Counted from the first letter of the stretch, positions 7,870-14,979 are shown. The stretch is 32,111 nt of DNA from Ga0077527 sp032128415 (GCA_032128415.1 JAQBGW010000083.1:1-32111), one strand, 5' to 3'. Notes: generated by a model from the letters alone, not told the origin. Translations and numbers: made by a program.

Positions 7870-8450
7870 ACCGGCGCGATATCCGTCGTATCGCGCACCA
7901 GTTTTCCCATCAGCCGCACCATCTCCGGTGTTTCAATGTCCATCATCTGCTCGATCACCCATTTGTTGTCTGTGACCGCCATGGCTTCGGACACTTTGGC
8001 AGCAAAAAAACTCAGGCAGGGATATCCAGGTTCGCTGCCGGAGTATTCGAACCGGGAGTATTCCTCGAAGCGGGTGTTGAGCAGATCAATAAAAGGTTTG
8101 CGGTATTCCCCCGGGCCGCGGAGATCGAGCTGATTGTTGGCCACGGTCGTCGCCAGGTGTTCGGCGATGGCATGGATGAGCGCAGCACGGTCGGACTCAC
8201 TCAGTTTTCCGTACACCGCGCGATCAACGAGCTGCACGAGAAAGGTGATAAATTCGCCGAGTATTGTCATCACCTGCTGGTCGGAGCCGAAACGGAAACC
8301 TTCTTTTTCCATGTGTTTGAAGATTTCGGTCGAAATTCTCCACACGTTGGCGCCGATCACGCTGGCACGTTCGACGATAGTACGTACGCCTTTATTGCGC
8401 CATCGCGTTTTGACGAGTGCTATTGAAGGTCGGCTGCTGATGATGGCCAC
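7866..8450 (-). CDS. Conserved hypothetical helical protein, 194 residues
   Basis: Not a family I recognise. The protein is rich in predicted helices, soluble, with one cysteine in YPCLSFFAAKVSEAM. Segments that look constrained are GSDQQVMTILGEFITFLVQL (about 55-74), NNQLDLRGPGEYRKPF and FEYSGSEPGYPC. The start at 8450 is a GTG with no clear Shine-Dalgarno; a second GTG lies 28 codons downstream, so the N-terminus is uncertain. Its stop overlaps the stop of the convergent 347-residue protein by 4 bases. It is divergent from the Sel1-repeat gene at 8510, with 59 bases between the starts. The name 'hypothetical' is all that can be supported. Confidence 0.7.
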   Translation of the reverse strand: MAIISSRPSIALVKTRWRNKGVRTIVERASVIGANVWRISTEIFKHMEKEGFRFGSDQQVMTILGEFITFLVQLVDRAVYGKLSESDRAALIHAIAEHLATTVANNQLDLRGPGEYRKPFIDLLNTRFEEYSRFEYSGSEPGYPCLSFFAAKVSEAMAVTDNKWVIEQMMDIETPEMVRLMGKLVRDTTDIAPV

Positions 8451-8509
8451 GACTGGGTTTGAAATCTCAATAGACAGGATTGCTGGTACTATAACTGCAG
8501 GAGGGAACG

Positions 8510-8947
8510 ATGTCAGGATTGGATATGGAAATTGCCAGTGGCATTGCCGCCTTCGAGGCCAAGGAGTTCTCCAGGGCGATGCAGTTGCTGCAGCCGCTTG
8601 CCGAGCAGGGTGATCCGCGGGCGCAGTACCGCGTCGCGGTCATGGCGCAGGTCGGACTGGGCATGGTGAAAAACTGCGCGAACGCCGTGAAATGGATGCG
8701 TGCGGCTGCCGAGCAGGGTTTTGCCATTGCCCAGCACGGTTTGGGATTCATGTATTTCCAAGGGGAGTGCGCCAGGGCGGATCCCGAGGAGGCTGCCAAA
8801 TGGTTCAGGCTGGCGGCCGATCAGGGGCTGGCGGGATCGCAGGCGACGCTTGCAATGATGTACGAGAAGGGCGTAGGCGTCGAGCGTGACGCCGTCGAGG
8901 CCGCCAAATGGCGCGCGCTGGCCGAGAAGGACTCCGCTACTTCGTAG
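8510..8947 (+). CDS. Sel1-repeat protein
   Basis: A 145-residue protein built of about three Sel1-like (TPR-related) repeats: AMQLLQPLAEQGDPRAQYRV, AVKWMRAAAEQGFAIAQHGL and AAKWFRLAADQGLAGSQATL, each followed by the turn of the next helix (MYFQGECA, MYEKGVGVERD). There is no signal peptide, so it is probably a cytoplasmic protein-protein interaction scaffold. A strong GGAGGG site 5-6 bases before the ATG supports the start. It opens a plus-strand cluster of five small genes running to 10595. The partner is unknown. Confidence 0.88.
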   Translation: MSGLDMEIASGIAAFEAKEFSRAMQLLQPLAEQGDPRAQYRVAVMAQVGLGMVKNCANAVKWMRAAAEQGFAIAQHGLGFMYFQGECARADPEEAAKWFRLAADQGLAGSQATLAMMYEKGVGVERDAVEAAKWRALAEKDSATS

Positions 8948-8970
8948 CTCGGCGCTTCCGGGGATGTGAT

Positions 8971-9294
8971 ATGCGATTCAAGGTCATCATTGGTGAGCAG
9001 GAGTATGCGGTGGAAGTGCCGGAGCAGTTTCTGCAGGAGGCTGCCGAGTTTCATGCCAAGCTGGACCGCGACATGGACCGGGGCTGGCAGATGAGCCGGG
9101 AGTTTGTGGCGCAGCCGGACCGGTTGCAGCGCTGCCAGATCGTCGCCGACAAGCTGCTCACCAGCATCACCCAGAACAACCAGGCCACCGCCATGTTGAT
9201 GGCGGGGTACATTGCGCTGCGCATGCCCGGCGCGATCGGGGTGGATATCGACGCATCGGGTGAAATGCAGAATACCGAAGTGCTTTATGCCTGA
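8971..9294 (+). CDS. Conserved hypothetical protein, 107 residues
   Basis: The protein begins MRFKVIIGEQEYAVEVPEQF, a beta-strand-like opening, and continues with a long amphipathic helix containing FHAKLDRDMDRGWQMSREFV and then DRLQRCQIVADKLLTSITQN. I do not recognise the family. The start at 8971 has GGGGA 7 bases upstream; a longer in-frame reading from 8908 would overlap the Sel1 gene and adds unlikely Arg-rich residues. It lies 23 bases after the Sel1 gene and 5 bases before the 2OG oxygenase, so co-transcription is likely. Confidence 0.72.
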   Translation: MRFKVIIGEQEYAVEVPEQFLQEAAEFHAKLDRDMDRGWQMSREFVAQPDRLQRCQIVADKLLTSITQNNQATAMLMAGYIALRMPGAIGVDIDASGEMQNTEVLYA

Positions 9295-9299
9295 TTGAT

Positions 9300-9899
9300 A
9301 TGACGGTTTTCGGCGAGCGTATCCGTGTCAGCGAGGTCAAACCCCTCAGCTTCATCTATGAGGTGGCGCAGGCGCTTCCGTCCGACGTGTGCCTCGAGGC
9401 GATCCGGCGCTTCGAGGCCAGCGTTGATCAGCAGTATCCCGGACGTATCGGCCAGGCGAGCGAGGCAGCGCCGGAGGTAAAGCGCTCGACCGATTTGCGC
9501 ATCAGCGGGCGGGAAGACTGGCGCGACATTGATCAAACCCTGTCGCAGCAACTCGTGGCGACGTTCAACGAACTGGCACGCGAGTTCCCATTTTTTGCCG
9601 CCAACTCCTTCAAGGATATCGGCTACAACCTACAGCGCACCCTCCCCGGGGAGTATTACCATTGGCATGTGGATGCGGGTCCGGGGGTATTCAGCGAGCG
9701 TCAGCTGGTCGCGATCTGGTACCTTAACGACGTTACAGGACCGGGCGGCGAGACTGAATTTCCGCTGCAAGGCGTCTCGATCCAGCCGGTGCAGGGCAAG
9801 CTGATTCTGTTCCCGCCGTTCTGGACTCACGTCCATCGCGGCGTTACGCTGGAGAAAGGCTCCAAGTACATCGCCACCACGTGGGTCTGTTTTGCGTGA
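9300..9899 (+). CDS. 2-oxoglutarate/Fe(II)-dependent oxygenase, PKHD/P4H-like
   Basis: A 199-residue double-stranded beta-helix oxygenase. The metal triad is readable: His123-x-Asp125 in YYHWHVDAGPG and His179 in FWTHVHRGV, with Lys189 in KGSKYIATTW as the probable 2-oxoglutarate carboxylate ligand. LNDVTGPGGETEFP (142-155) is the conserved turn before the second half of the helix, as in prolyl-hydroxylase-like enzymes. Members hydroxylate proteins or small molecules; the substrate is unknown. It starts 5 bases after the preceding stop, inside the small-gene operon. A second, unrelated type of 2OG oxygenase (TauD-like) is encoded at 12472, so oxygen-dependent chemistry appears twice in this island. 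Confidence 0.85.
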   Translation: MTVFGERIRVSEVKPLSFIYEVAQALPSDVCLEAIRRFEASVDQQYPGRIGQASEAAPEVKRSTDLRISGREDWRDIDQTLSQQLVATFNELAREFPFFAANSFKDIGYNLQRTLPGEYYHWHVDAGPGVFSERQLVAIWYLNDVTGPGGETEFPLQGVSIQPVQGKLILFPPFWTHVHRGVTLEKGSKYIATTWVCFA

Positions 9900-9989
9900 G
9901 CGGACATGGATGTGCCGTTCAACGACAATGGCAATAGCATCGAGAACCGATTCACCTATGGACATGGACAAAATTTTGAGGTGCGTGCA

Positions 9990-10280
9990 ATGAATGACTC
10001 GGCGCATTCCGTAGAAGCGCGCATCCTGCAGGCGGTGAAGCTGACCCTCGCCAACGTCGTCAGGGACACGGCCACGCCGCACGGCATGCGTCATCCGCTG
10101 TCGGACGGGACGATCGAGGATCTGCGTCAGTGCCTCGCGCTGGTCAGTGCGCGTGAGCGCGAACTCGCCCAGGCCGCGGGTCGGGCCGTGGAGAAACGAC
10201 CTCGTTTCACCGACGAGCCCGTGCCCGAGAACAAGGTGATCCACTTTCACAAGACCAAACCTTCCGGCGAGCAGTCCTAG
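9990..10280 (+). CDS. Conserved hypothetical protein, 96 residues
   Basis: A small soluble protein starting MNDSAHSVEARILQAVKLTL, mostly two helices (EDLRQCLALVSARERELAQA) and a charged tail VIHFHKTKPSGEQS. No family recognised. The ATG at 9990 is preceded by TGAGGTG at a good distance. An in-frame ATG at 9906 would add 28 residues with composition unlike the rest and no Shine-Dalgarno; I rejected it. The stop codon directly abuts the start of the S24-like gene (10281), which points to translational coupling. Confidence 0.62.
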   Translation: MNDSAHSVEARILQAVKLTLANVVRDTATPHGMRHPLSDGTIEDLRQCLALVSARERELAQAAGRAVEKRPRFTDEPVPENKVIHFHKTKPSGEQS

Positions 10281-10595
10281 ATGGCGCTTAACAGCTGCAG
10301 TACGCTGGAACCCTATGCCTTGCGGGTGCTGGGCGACAGCATGGAACCCGAATTCCCGGACGGCTGCGTGATCATCATTGATCCCGGCCATGCGCCGCGC
10401 GACGGCTCGTATATCGTTGTTGAGTATGCAGGCGACGTTTTTTTTCGCCAGCTCGTCATCGACGGCGAGCGCCGATTCCTGAAGCCCCTCAATCCGCAGT
10501 ACGGCGGCTTCGAGCTGGTTCCGCCCTACACAGTGCGCGGCGGCGTGGTACAGCGCAGCGGCGCGCGGCGGTCACAGCACAAACACTACGATTGA
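10281..10595 (+). CDS. S24/LexA C-terminal-like protein without HTH; catalytic Lys replaced
   Basis: A 104-residue stand-alone S24 domain, as in the C-terminal part of LexA and phage repressors. RVLGDSMEPEFPDGCVIIID contains the nucleophile Ser20 in GDSM. The region that carries the general-base Lys in LexA (VTLKR) reads VFFRQL, so Arg56 sits in the Lys position. No DNA-binding domain is present and the gene starts immediately after the preceding stop, so the domain has not simply lost its N-terminus by misannotation. Without the Ser-Lys dyad, autocleavage is doubtful; it may be a binding or dimerisation domain. It ends the five-gene plus-strand cluster and converges with the DsrC paralogue 17 bases away. 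Confidence 0.82.
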   Translation: MALNSCSTLEPYALRVLGDSMEPEFPDGCVIIIDPGHAPRDGSYIVVEYAGDVFFRQLVIDGERRFLKPLNPQYGGFELVPPYTVRGGVVQRSGARRSQHKHYD

Positions 10596-10612
10596 CGAAC
10601 TGACGTACGCGC

Positions 10613-10954
10613 TCAGTACCCGCCCTTGCGCATGCTCTCTGGCAGACCGGCGATCTTGCCCGCCTGCTTGGAAGGGTTGCCCGGAAAGAGATCGAACAGG
10701 GTTTTATTGTCCACTTTGCGTTCGGACCATTTTTCCTGCATTGACTTGAGGATGGCGCGGTTGTTCGGCTGCTCGCCGTTGTGATTGAGGTAGGCGTCGC
10801 GCAGATACTCAATCACGTCCAAATGGTCCTGGGTGAGGGTGATGCCATCTGCTGCCGCGATTGCTACTGCAACGTCCTTGTCCCAATCGTCCAGCGATGC
10901 CAGATAGCCGTTTTCCGTCGCCTCCAGTGTCTTGCCATTGACTTCGTATGCCAT
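10613..10954 (-). CDS. DsrC/TusE-family protein lacking both C-terminal cysteines (RspA type)
   Basis: A 113-residue DsrC homologue: MAYEVNGKTLEATENGYLAS aligns with the start of DsrC, DHLDVIEYLRDAYL with its central helix and LFPGNPSKQAGKIAGLP with the C-terminal region. In true DsrC the end reads KQAC...TGCV. Here the first Cys is Gly (KQAGK) and the tail is ESMRKGGY, so neither sulfur-carrying Cys exists and the protein cannot form the DsrC trisulfide. Cysteine-poor relatives have been grouped in the literature as RspA, proposed to be regulatory. GGAGAAGGAACC precedes the ATG. It is the last gene of a minus-strand operon with the Cas6-like, helical and TauD-like genes. Confidence 0.88.
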   Translation of the reverse strand: MAYEVNGKTLEATENGYLASLDDWDKDVAVAIAAADGITLTQDHLDVIEYLRDAYLNHNGEQPNNRAILKSMQEKWSERKVDNKTLFDLFPGNPSKQAGKIAGLPESMRKGGY

Positions 10955-10993
10955 GGTTCCTTCTCCTGTGTTTATTAGTTTGTTAATCAGTCT

Positions 10994-11692
10994 TCAATCT
11001 GACCTAGAACGCAAGTCGCCGATATCTTTGTGGGGAATGAACAGGCCGCAACCGAGCTTGCGCTCGGTTCCCAAGCCTCTTTGCTGCAGCAGCACTGATT
11101 GCTCGCGTGTGAGCCCGGCGAGCATCAGACTGCGGGTTTGCAGCGTTATCCCCGGTGTCGCGATCATGGTCATCAGGCCGCACAGCATCTCTCCGGGGCG
11201 AATGCCGAGCCTGTCGAGTTGAGCAGCAGCAGTCAGCCGGAAATCGGCCTCACTGTCGCTGCCTGACAGCAGGACGCAGTGCGATATCAGCGTGGTGATT
11301 CGCGACAGTGGCCGCACCGTGAGCCGGTTCACGCGCAACGAGTGACCGGTGATGTCCAGGGTTCGGCCCAGCAGCGCGGCGGCGGCGTCCAGGTGGTGCT
11401 TGGGCAAACGCAGCACAAGCCGGGTACGCTGCGACAGATGCAGCAGCGTGTGCGGGTCTTCCGGGCGCATCCAGCCGCTGCCGGATTCGGCGGCACGAAT
11501 GATATGCAATCCGGTATCGGGATCAGTCGAAAACCAGGGCAGCGCGGCCTGGATGGCCTGAGACAGTGCGTAGGCGTGATCCACAGGCAGGCTGCTGCAG
11601 GCGATGGTGAATACCGCGTCAACGATATCTCCCGATGCTGTTTGCACCGGGGCGACGCGGTTTTTTTCTCCAACCTGTTCCTCCTGAACCAT
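10994..11692 (-). CDS. Cas6/Cmx6-like RAMP protein (CRISPR RNA endonuclease fold)
   Basis: A 232-residue protein resembling the Cas6/Cmx6 group (type I-MYXAN Cas6). After a short polar N-terminus it reads FTIACSSLPVDHAYALSQAI, the first ferredoxin-fold strand and helix of that group, with His39 as possible catalytic residue. It goes on with LVLRLPKHHLDAAAALLGRT and DITGHSLRVNRLTVRPL, and ends with a glycine-rich loop GLGTERKLGCGLFIPHK (206-222), the RAMP signature. No other cas gene and no repeat array is visible in the window. AAGGGA precedes the ATG, 9 bases after the stop of the upstream gene. Known relatives cut CRISPR precursor RNA; here the target RNA is unknown and might be a sulfur-gene transcript (inference). 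Confidence 0.82.
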   Translation of the reverse strand: MVQEEQVGEKNRVAPVQTASGDIVDAVFTIACSSLPVDHAYALSQAIQAALPWFSTDPDTGLHIIRAAESGSGWMRPEDPHTLLHLSQRTRLVLRLPKHHLDAAAALLGRTLDITGHSLRVNRLTVRPLSRITTLISHCVLLSGSDSEADFRLTAAAQLDRLGIRPGEMLCGLMTMIATPGITLQTRSLMLAGLTREQSVLLQQRGLGTERKLGCGLFIPHKDIGDLRSRSD

Positions 11693-11701
11693 GGGGGTCC
11701 C

Positions 11702-12436
11702 TTAATCTACCTGCTCTATCGGCAGCGCGGCCTGCAGGGCTTCGCGGTCGAACCACCATTCGTCCTGCACCAATACATCGACAATATTGCGCAAGCGCGG
11801 CAGGAATAGCTCCGGGTTATTCAGTTCCATATCCTCGATCCAGCGGTTAAAGTCCTCCTGATTTTCAACGGCGCTGTGCCGGCGCGCCACTGTGGCGAGA
11901 ACCTGATTAGTGTAGATGAGTAGGTGCTCGCGCTGCGGTCCCTGGGCGCGCAGATCGACGAGATAGCAAGCCGTGACTGCAGCGACTGCCGCGCCGTCGG
12001 CGTCGGGTGGCGTCTCATCGACCACGTGCTGCAGCAGCGCGACGCTCAATTCCGGATCAACCGGGTAGGTGACGGCAAGCCAGATGCCCTGGCCGAGCGC
12101 GGCGAGCGACAGCGGCTGGTCGCAGAGGAACAGAATGTCGCAGGCCTGTGCCGCGCCTTCCCAGGCCTGCTCGGGCAAATACCTGTCGAGCGCTTCGCGT
12201 GCTGCAGTCCAGGCTTCCTGTTGATTCTCGAGTCGTACGAGGGCGCGGCCAAGTTGCAGCAGCAGGTCGGCGCGGCGTAGTGTTTCAGCGTCTGGGGAAA
12301 GTGCTGCGAGCTGATCACGCAGGTCAGAGACCAGGCGCTTCAGCATGCCGGTCGATTCCTTGGCGTCCTCGCTGCTGTCGGCGTTGCCGACGGCAGGGTC
12401 TTCCTTGATGAACTTGAGGGGAATGTATTTCTTCAT
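11702..12436 (-). CDS. Helical repeat-like conserved hypothetical protein, 244 residues
   Basis: A soluble, nearly all-helical protein without recognised catalytic motif. Residues about 50-105 look TPR-like (ETLRRADLLLQLGRALVRLE, then EAWTAAREALDRYLPEQAWE), and the C-terminal part holds RWIEDMELNNPELFLPRLRN followed by DEWWFDREALQAALP. A cysteine lies in QACDILFLCDQPLSL and another in VTACYLVDLR. AGAGG is found 10 bases before the ATG. It lies between the TauD-like gene (35 bases upstream) and the Cas6-like gene (9 bases downstream), so it is most likely a partner of one of these. The function is unknown. Confidence 0.72.
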   Translation of the reverse strand: MKKYIPLKFIKEDPAVGNADSSEDAKESTGMLKRLVSDLRDQLAALSPDAETLRRADLLLQLGRALVRLENQQEAWTAAREALDRYLPEQAWEGAAQACDILFLCDQPLSLAALGQGIWLAVTYPVDPELSVALLQHVVDETPPDADGAAVAAVTACYLVDLRAQGPQREHLLIYTNQVLATVARRHSAVENQEDFNRWIEDMELNNPELFLPRLRNIVDVLVQDEWWFDREALQAALPIEQVD

Positions 12437-12471
12437 AGGGTGCTGGCCTCTTTCGTGTATGGTGTCGCGCC

Positions 12472-13383
12472 TCAGAGCGCGGAACTCCCGGCGCTTCGAT
12501 CCAGATATCGGGCGCGATAAACGAGCCGCCCCATGCCGGGCGCCGGGTCGTCGGTGTAGGCGCTGCGGTTGTGCAACACGTTATTGCAGATCAGGCCTTG
12601 CCCGCCGGCCAGTCGCAATGAGAATACATGCGGCGAGTCGGCGTCGAGAATGTGGTTGAGAAATTGTACTGCAGCACGCGTCGTATCGTTCGACCGCCAC
12701 TCGATGCTGCGCGTGCGCGCGGTGTAGCGCATATGCAGCGCTCCACCGTTGACTGAAAATACCGGGCCGGTCTGAGTCGGTCGCAGTTCGGCGCCATTCG
12801 GGGCGTGTGCGGGTATGGTCATCGCATCAGGCACCGACAGCGCTCTTGTAAATTCGGAATCGGCATCGCGCAGCAGGATGTAGGCGATTTCCGGATCAAG
12901 CAGACGGTTTTCACCGCCAGTAGCGGCGGGCCGCACGCAGTGCAAAATGAATGCGTGGATACGCTTTTCCGGGGCGTTGTAATAGCCGTCGGTGTGCCAC
13001 AGCAGGCGGCGATTCGAGTAGGGAATAAAGCCCAGAGCTGATTTTTCTGAAGTGGTTTCAAGTGAGCTGATGCCGTCCTCGTCAGCGAGTGGATTGGTAT
13101 GCAGGCGGGTCAGGCCCAAGCGCGCGCCCATGCGACGCGCAATGTCCTTGTCAGCCACGCCAGCTAGCGAGCTGGCGTAGACGGCCATGTTCGCTGTACC
13201 GCATACGCGCAGGATTTTATCGACCTCGCTGTCGCTGAGGTTTCGCGGATCACGCACCTCGACGATCAGGTCTTCAGCGCGGCGCGGATAACGCGCAAGT
13301 TTGCGCTCGCGCCAGTGCGAGTAAGCCACCGTGCGATCTGGCGTTAACGGGTAATCGAAAACGTCTGGCAAGGGGGTGCTCAA
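12472..13383 (-). CDS. TauD/TfdA-family Fe(II)/2-oxoglutarate dioxygenase
   Basis: A 303-residue dioxygenase of the TauD/TfdA/GBBH type. His130-x-Asp132 in LLWHTDGYYN and His271 in CNNVLHNRSAY are the iron ligands, and Arg290 or Arg292 in LVYRARYLDR is the 2-oxoglutarate anchor. The region HCVRPAATGGENRLLDPEIA is a typical core segment. Relatives oxidise taurine, alkyl sulfonates, phenoxy acids or betaines; nothing in the sequence fixes the substrate. Given the sulfur context a sulfonate substrate is possible but unproven. The start at 13383 is a TTG without a strong Shine-Dalgarno and may be wrong by some residues. It is the first gene of the minus-strand operon and is divergent from dsrA. 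Confidence 0.85.
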   Translation of the reverse strand: MSTPLPDVFDYPLTPDRTVAYSHWRERKLARYPRRAEDLIVEVRDPRNLSDSEVDKILRVCGTANMAVYASSLAGVADKDIARRMGARLGLTRLHTNPLADEDGISSLETTSEKSALGFIPYSNRRLLWHTDGYYNAPEKRIHAFILHCVRPAATGGENRLLDPEIAYILLRDADSEFTRALSVPDAMTIPAHAPNGAELRPTQTGPVFSVNGGALHMRYTARTRSIEWRSNDTTRAAVQFLNHILDADSPHVFSLRLAGGQGLICNNVLHNRSAYTDDPAPGMGRLVYRARYLDRSAGSSAL

Positions 13384-13646
13384 AAGTTTGGCCGGATTGC
13401 GCAGGCAGAACGTAGCGCATAGTTAGCATCAATAGAACTGCGACTTGCGGTGAAGGCGGGTACAGTAGATTTATATAACATTTTGATTATATTGATATTT
13501 TTGTTAACGCCGGTGCTTTGCATATCTCTAAAGGGAGGGGGCACGCCCGCCCGGCTATCCCCAATGACCTCTGACTGAGCGCAAATGTCCATCGTTACAC
13601 TGCGCGAGTTGATTCATGTTCTCGCATTCTTCAGGAGACTCTACTA
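13384..13646. promoter_or_regulatory. Divergent intergenic region upstream of dsrA with FNR-like half-sites
   Basis: The 263 bases between the TauD-like gene and dsrA should hold the main dsr promoter. An AT-rich island at 13468-13506 contains TTGAT-TATA-TTGAT (13483-13496), two FNR/Crp-type half-sites as a direct repeat with the 4-base spacing normal for the inverted TTGAT-N4-ATCAA site. Closer to dsrA there is GCGCA-N17-TGCGC (13579-13605), an interrupted inverted repeat. I see no gene here; a 70-codon frame on the minus strand has no support. Confidence 0.4.
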
Positions 13647-14957
13647 ATGTCCGAAGTGCAGAAACCGCCCAAGAATCCTGAACGGCATAGCACCTATATG
13701 CCGGTGGAAAAGAAGTCCACCAAGGCGTTTCACCCCACGCCCATGCTCGATCAGCTCGAAGATGGACCTTGGCCGAGTTTCGTCACCGGGCTGAAGCGCC
13801 TGGCGCACGACAACAACATGATGGTCGATTTGCTCGGCCAACTCGAACACTCATACAAGACGCGCCTGGGCTACTGGAAAGGCGGCACGGTATCTGTATT
13901 CGGCTATGGTGGCGGCATCATTCCTCGCTTCTCGGAAGTCGCGAGCATGTTTCCGGAATCCAAGGAATTTCACACGTTGCGTGTGCAGCCCCCCGCCGGT
14001 AATCACTACACCACCAAGCTGCTGCGTCAGCTTTCGAATTCCTGGAGCAAGTGGGGCTCCGGGTTGATCGCGTTTCACGGGCAGACTGGCAATATCATGT
14101 TCATCGGCTCCACCACCGAGAACACCCAGCATTTCTTTGACGAGATCAACGAGTATGGTTTTGATCTGGGCGGTGCGGGCCCCTGCGTGCGGACTGCCAT
14201 GTCGTGCGTGGGCGCGGCGCGTTGCGAGCAATCATGTACGAACGAGCACCGCATACATCGTACGCTCGTAAACAATTTCATCGATGACATGCACCGTCCG
14301 GCACTGCCGTACAAATTCAAGTTCAAGGTCTCGGGCTGCCCGAACGACTGCATGAACTCGATTCAGCGCGCAGACTTCGCAGTGATCGGCACCTGGCGCG
14401 ACGACATGCAGGTCGATCAAAAGGAAGTCAAAACGTATATAGAGGGCCATGGCCGCAAGTACACGATCGACAACGTGATTGCGCGCTGCCCGACCAAGGC
14501 GCTGTCTCTCAACGATGACGACACGCTTGAGGTCGATAACAGGAGCTGCGTAAGGTGCATGCATTGCATCAACGTCATGACCAAGGCGCTCAAGCCCGGC
14601 AAGGATCGCGGTATCACGCTGCTCATCGGAGGCAAGCGCACCCTGAAGATCGGCGACACCATGGGTACGGTGATCGTGCCGTTCATGAAAATGGATACCG
14701 ACGAGGACTACGAAAAGCTGCGCGAACTCGCTGCCACGGTGATTGATTTCTGGGCGGAGAACGGCCTGGAGCACGAGCGTTGCGGCGAAATGATCGAGCG
14801 CATCGGTCTCGCCAATTTCCTGGAAGGCATCGGCATCGATGTCGATCCCAACATGATCAGTCATCCGCGTACCAGCTCTTATGTACGCTTGGACGACTGG
14901 GATCAGGAAGCGCAAAAGTGGATCGATCGCCAAGGCAAGAAAAAAGCGCTTGCCTAG
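13647..14957 (+). CDS. dsrA: Reverse-type dissimilatory sulfite reductase subunit alpha
   Basis: A 436-residue alpha subunit of DsrAB, which in sulfur oxidisers converts DsrC-bound sulfane sulfur to sulfite in the cytoplasm. The siroheme-[4Fe-4S] ligands are Cys187-x5-Cys193 (SCVGAARCEQSC) and Cys231-x3-Cys235 (SGCPNDCMNS). An inserted ferredoxin domain follows, with Cys281 in ARCPTKAL and Cys301, Cys304 and Cys307 in SCVRCMHCINVM. The length is normal for the family. CAGGAG lies 10 bases before the ATG. First gene of a long plus-strand operon; the company of dsrEFH and dsrL indicates the oxidative (reverse) enzyme and not the sulfate-reducer form. Confidence 0.97.
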   Translation: MSEVQKPPKNPERHSTYMPVEKKSTKAFHPTPMLDQLEDGPWPSFVTGLKRLAHDNNMMVDLLGQLEHSYKTRLGYWKGGTVSVFGYGGGIIPRFSEVASMFPESKEFHTLRVQPPAGNHYTTKLLRQLSNSWSKWGSGLIAFHGQTGNIMFIGSTTENTQHFFDEINEYGFDLGGAGPCVRTAMSCVGAARCEQSCTNEHRIHRTLVNNFIDDMHRPALPYKFKFKVSGCPNDCMNSIQRADFAVIGTWRDDMQVDQKEVKTYIEGHGRKYTIDNVIARCPTKALSLNDDDTLEVDNRSCVRCMHCINVMTKALKPGKDRGITLLIGGKRTLKIGDTMGTVIVPFMKMDTDEDYEKLRELAATVIDFWAENGLEHERCGEMIERIGLANFLEGIGIDVDPNMISHPRTSSYVRLDDWDQEAQKWIDRQGKKKALA

Positions 14958-14979
14958 GACCGAAATAGAGGAGATGGCA

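Noticed and set aside
9906..9989. A 28-residue N-terminal extension of the 96-residue protein
   Set aside because: There is no Shine-Dalgarno before the ATG at 9906, whereas GAGGTG precedes the ATG at 9990; the composition of the extension differs from the rest.
6251..13383. A mobile island carrying the unknown genes
   Set aside because: No transposase, integrase, direct repeats or tRNA junction was seen at its ends. The only tRNA (31385) is far away and intact.
10600..13400. CRISPR array to match the Cas6-like gene
   Set aside because: No regularly spaced direct repeats were seen around the gene or elsewhere in the window by eye.
13380..13592. A 70-codon minus-strand frame upstream of the TauD-like gene
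   Set aside because: It overlaps the likely dsrA promoter region, has no recognisable motif and no good ribosome site.
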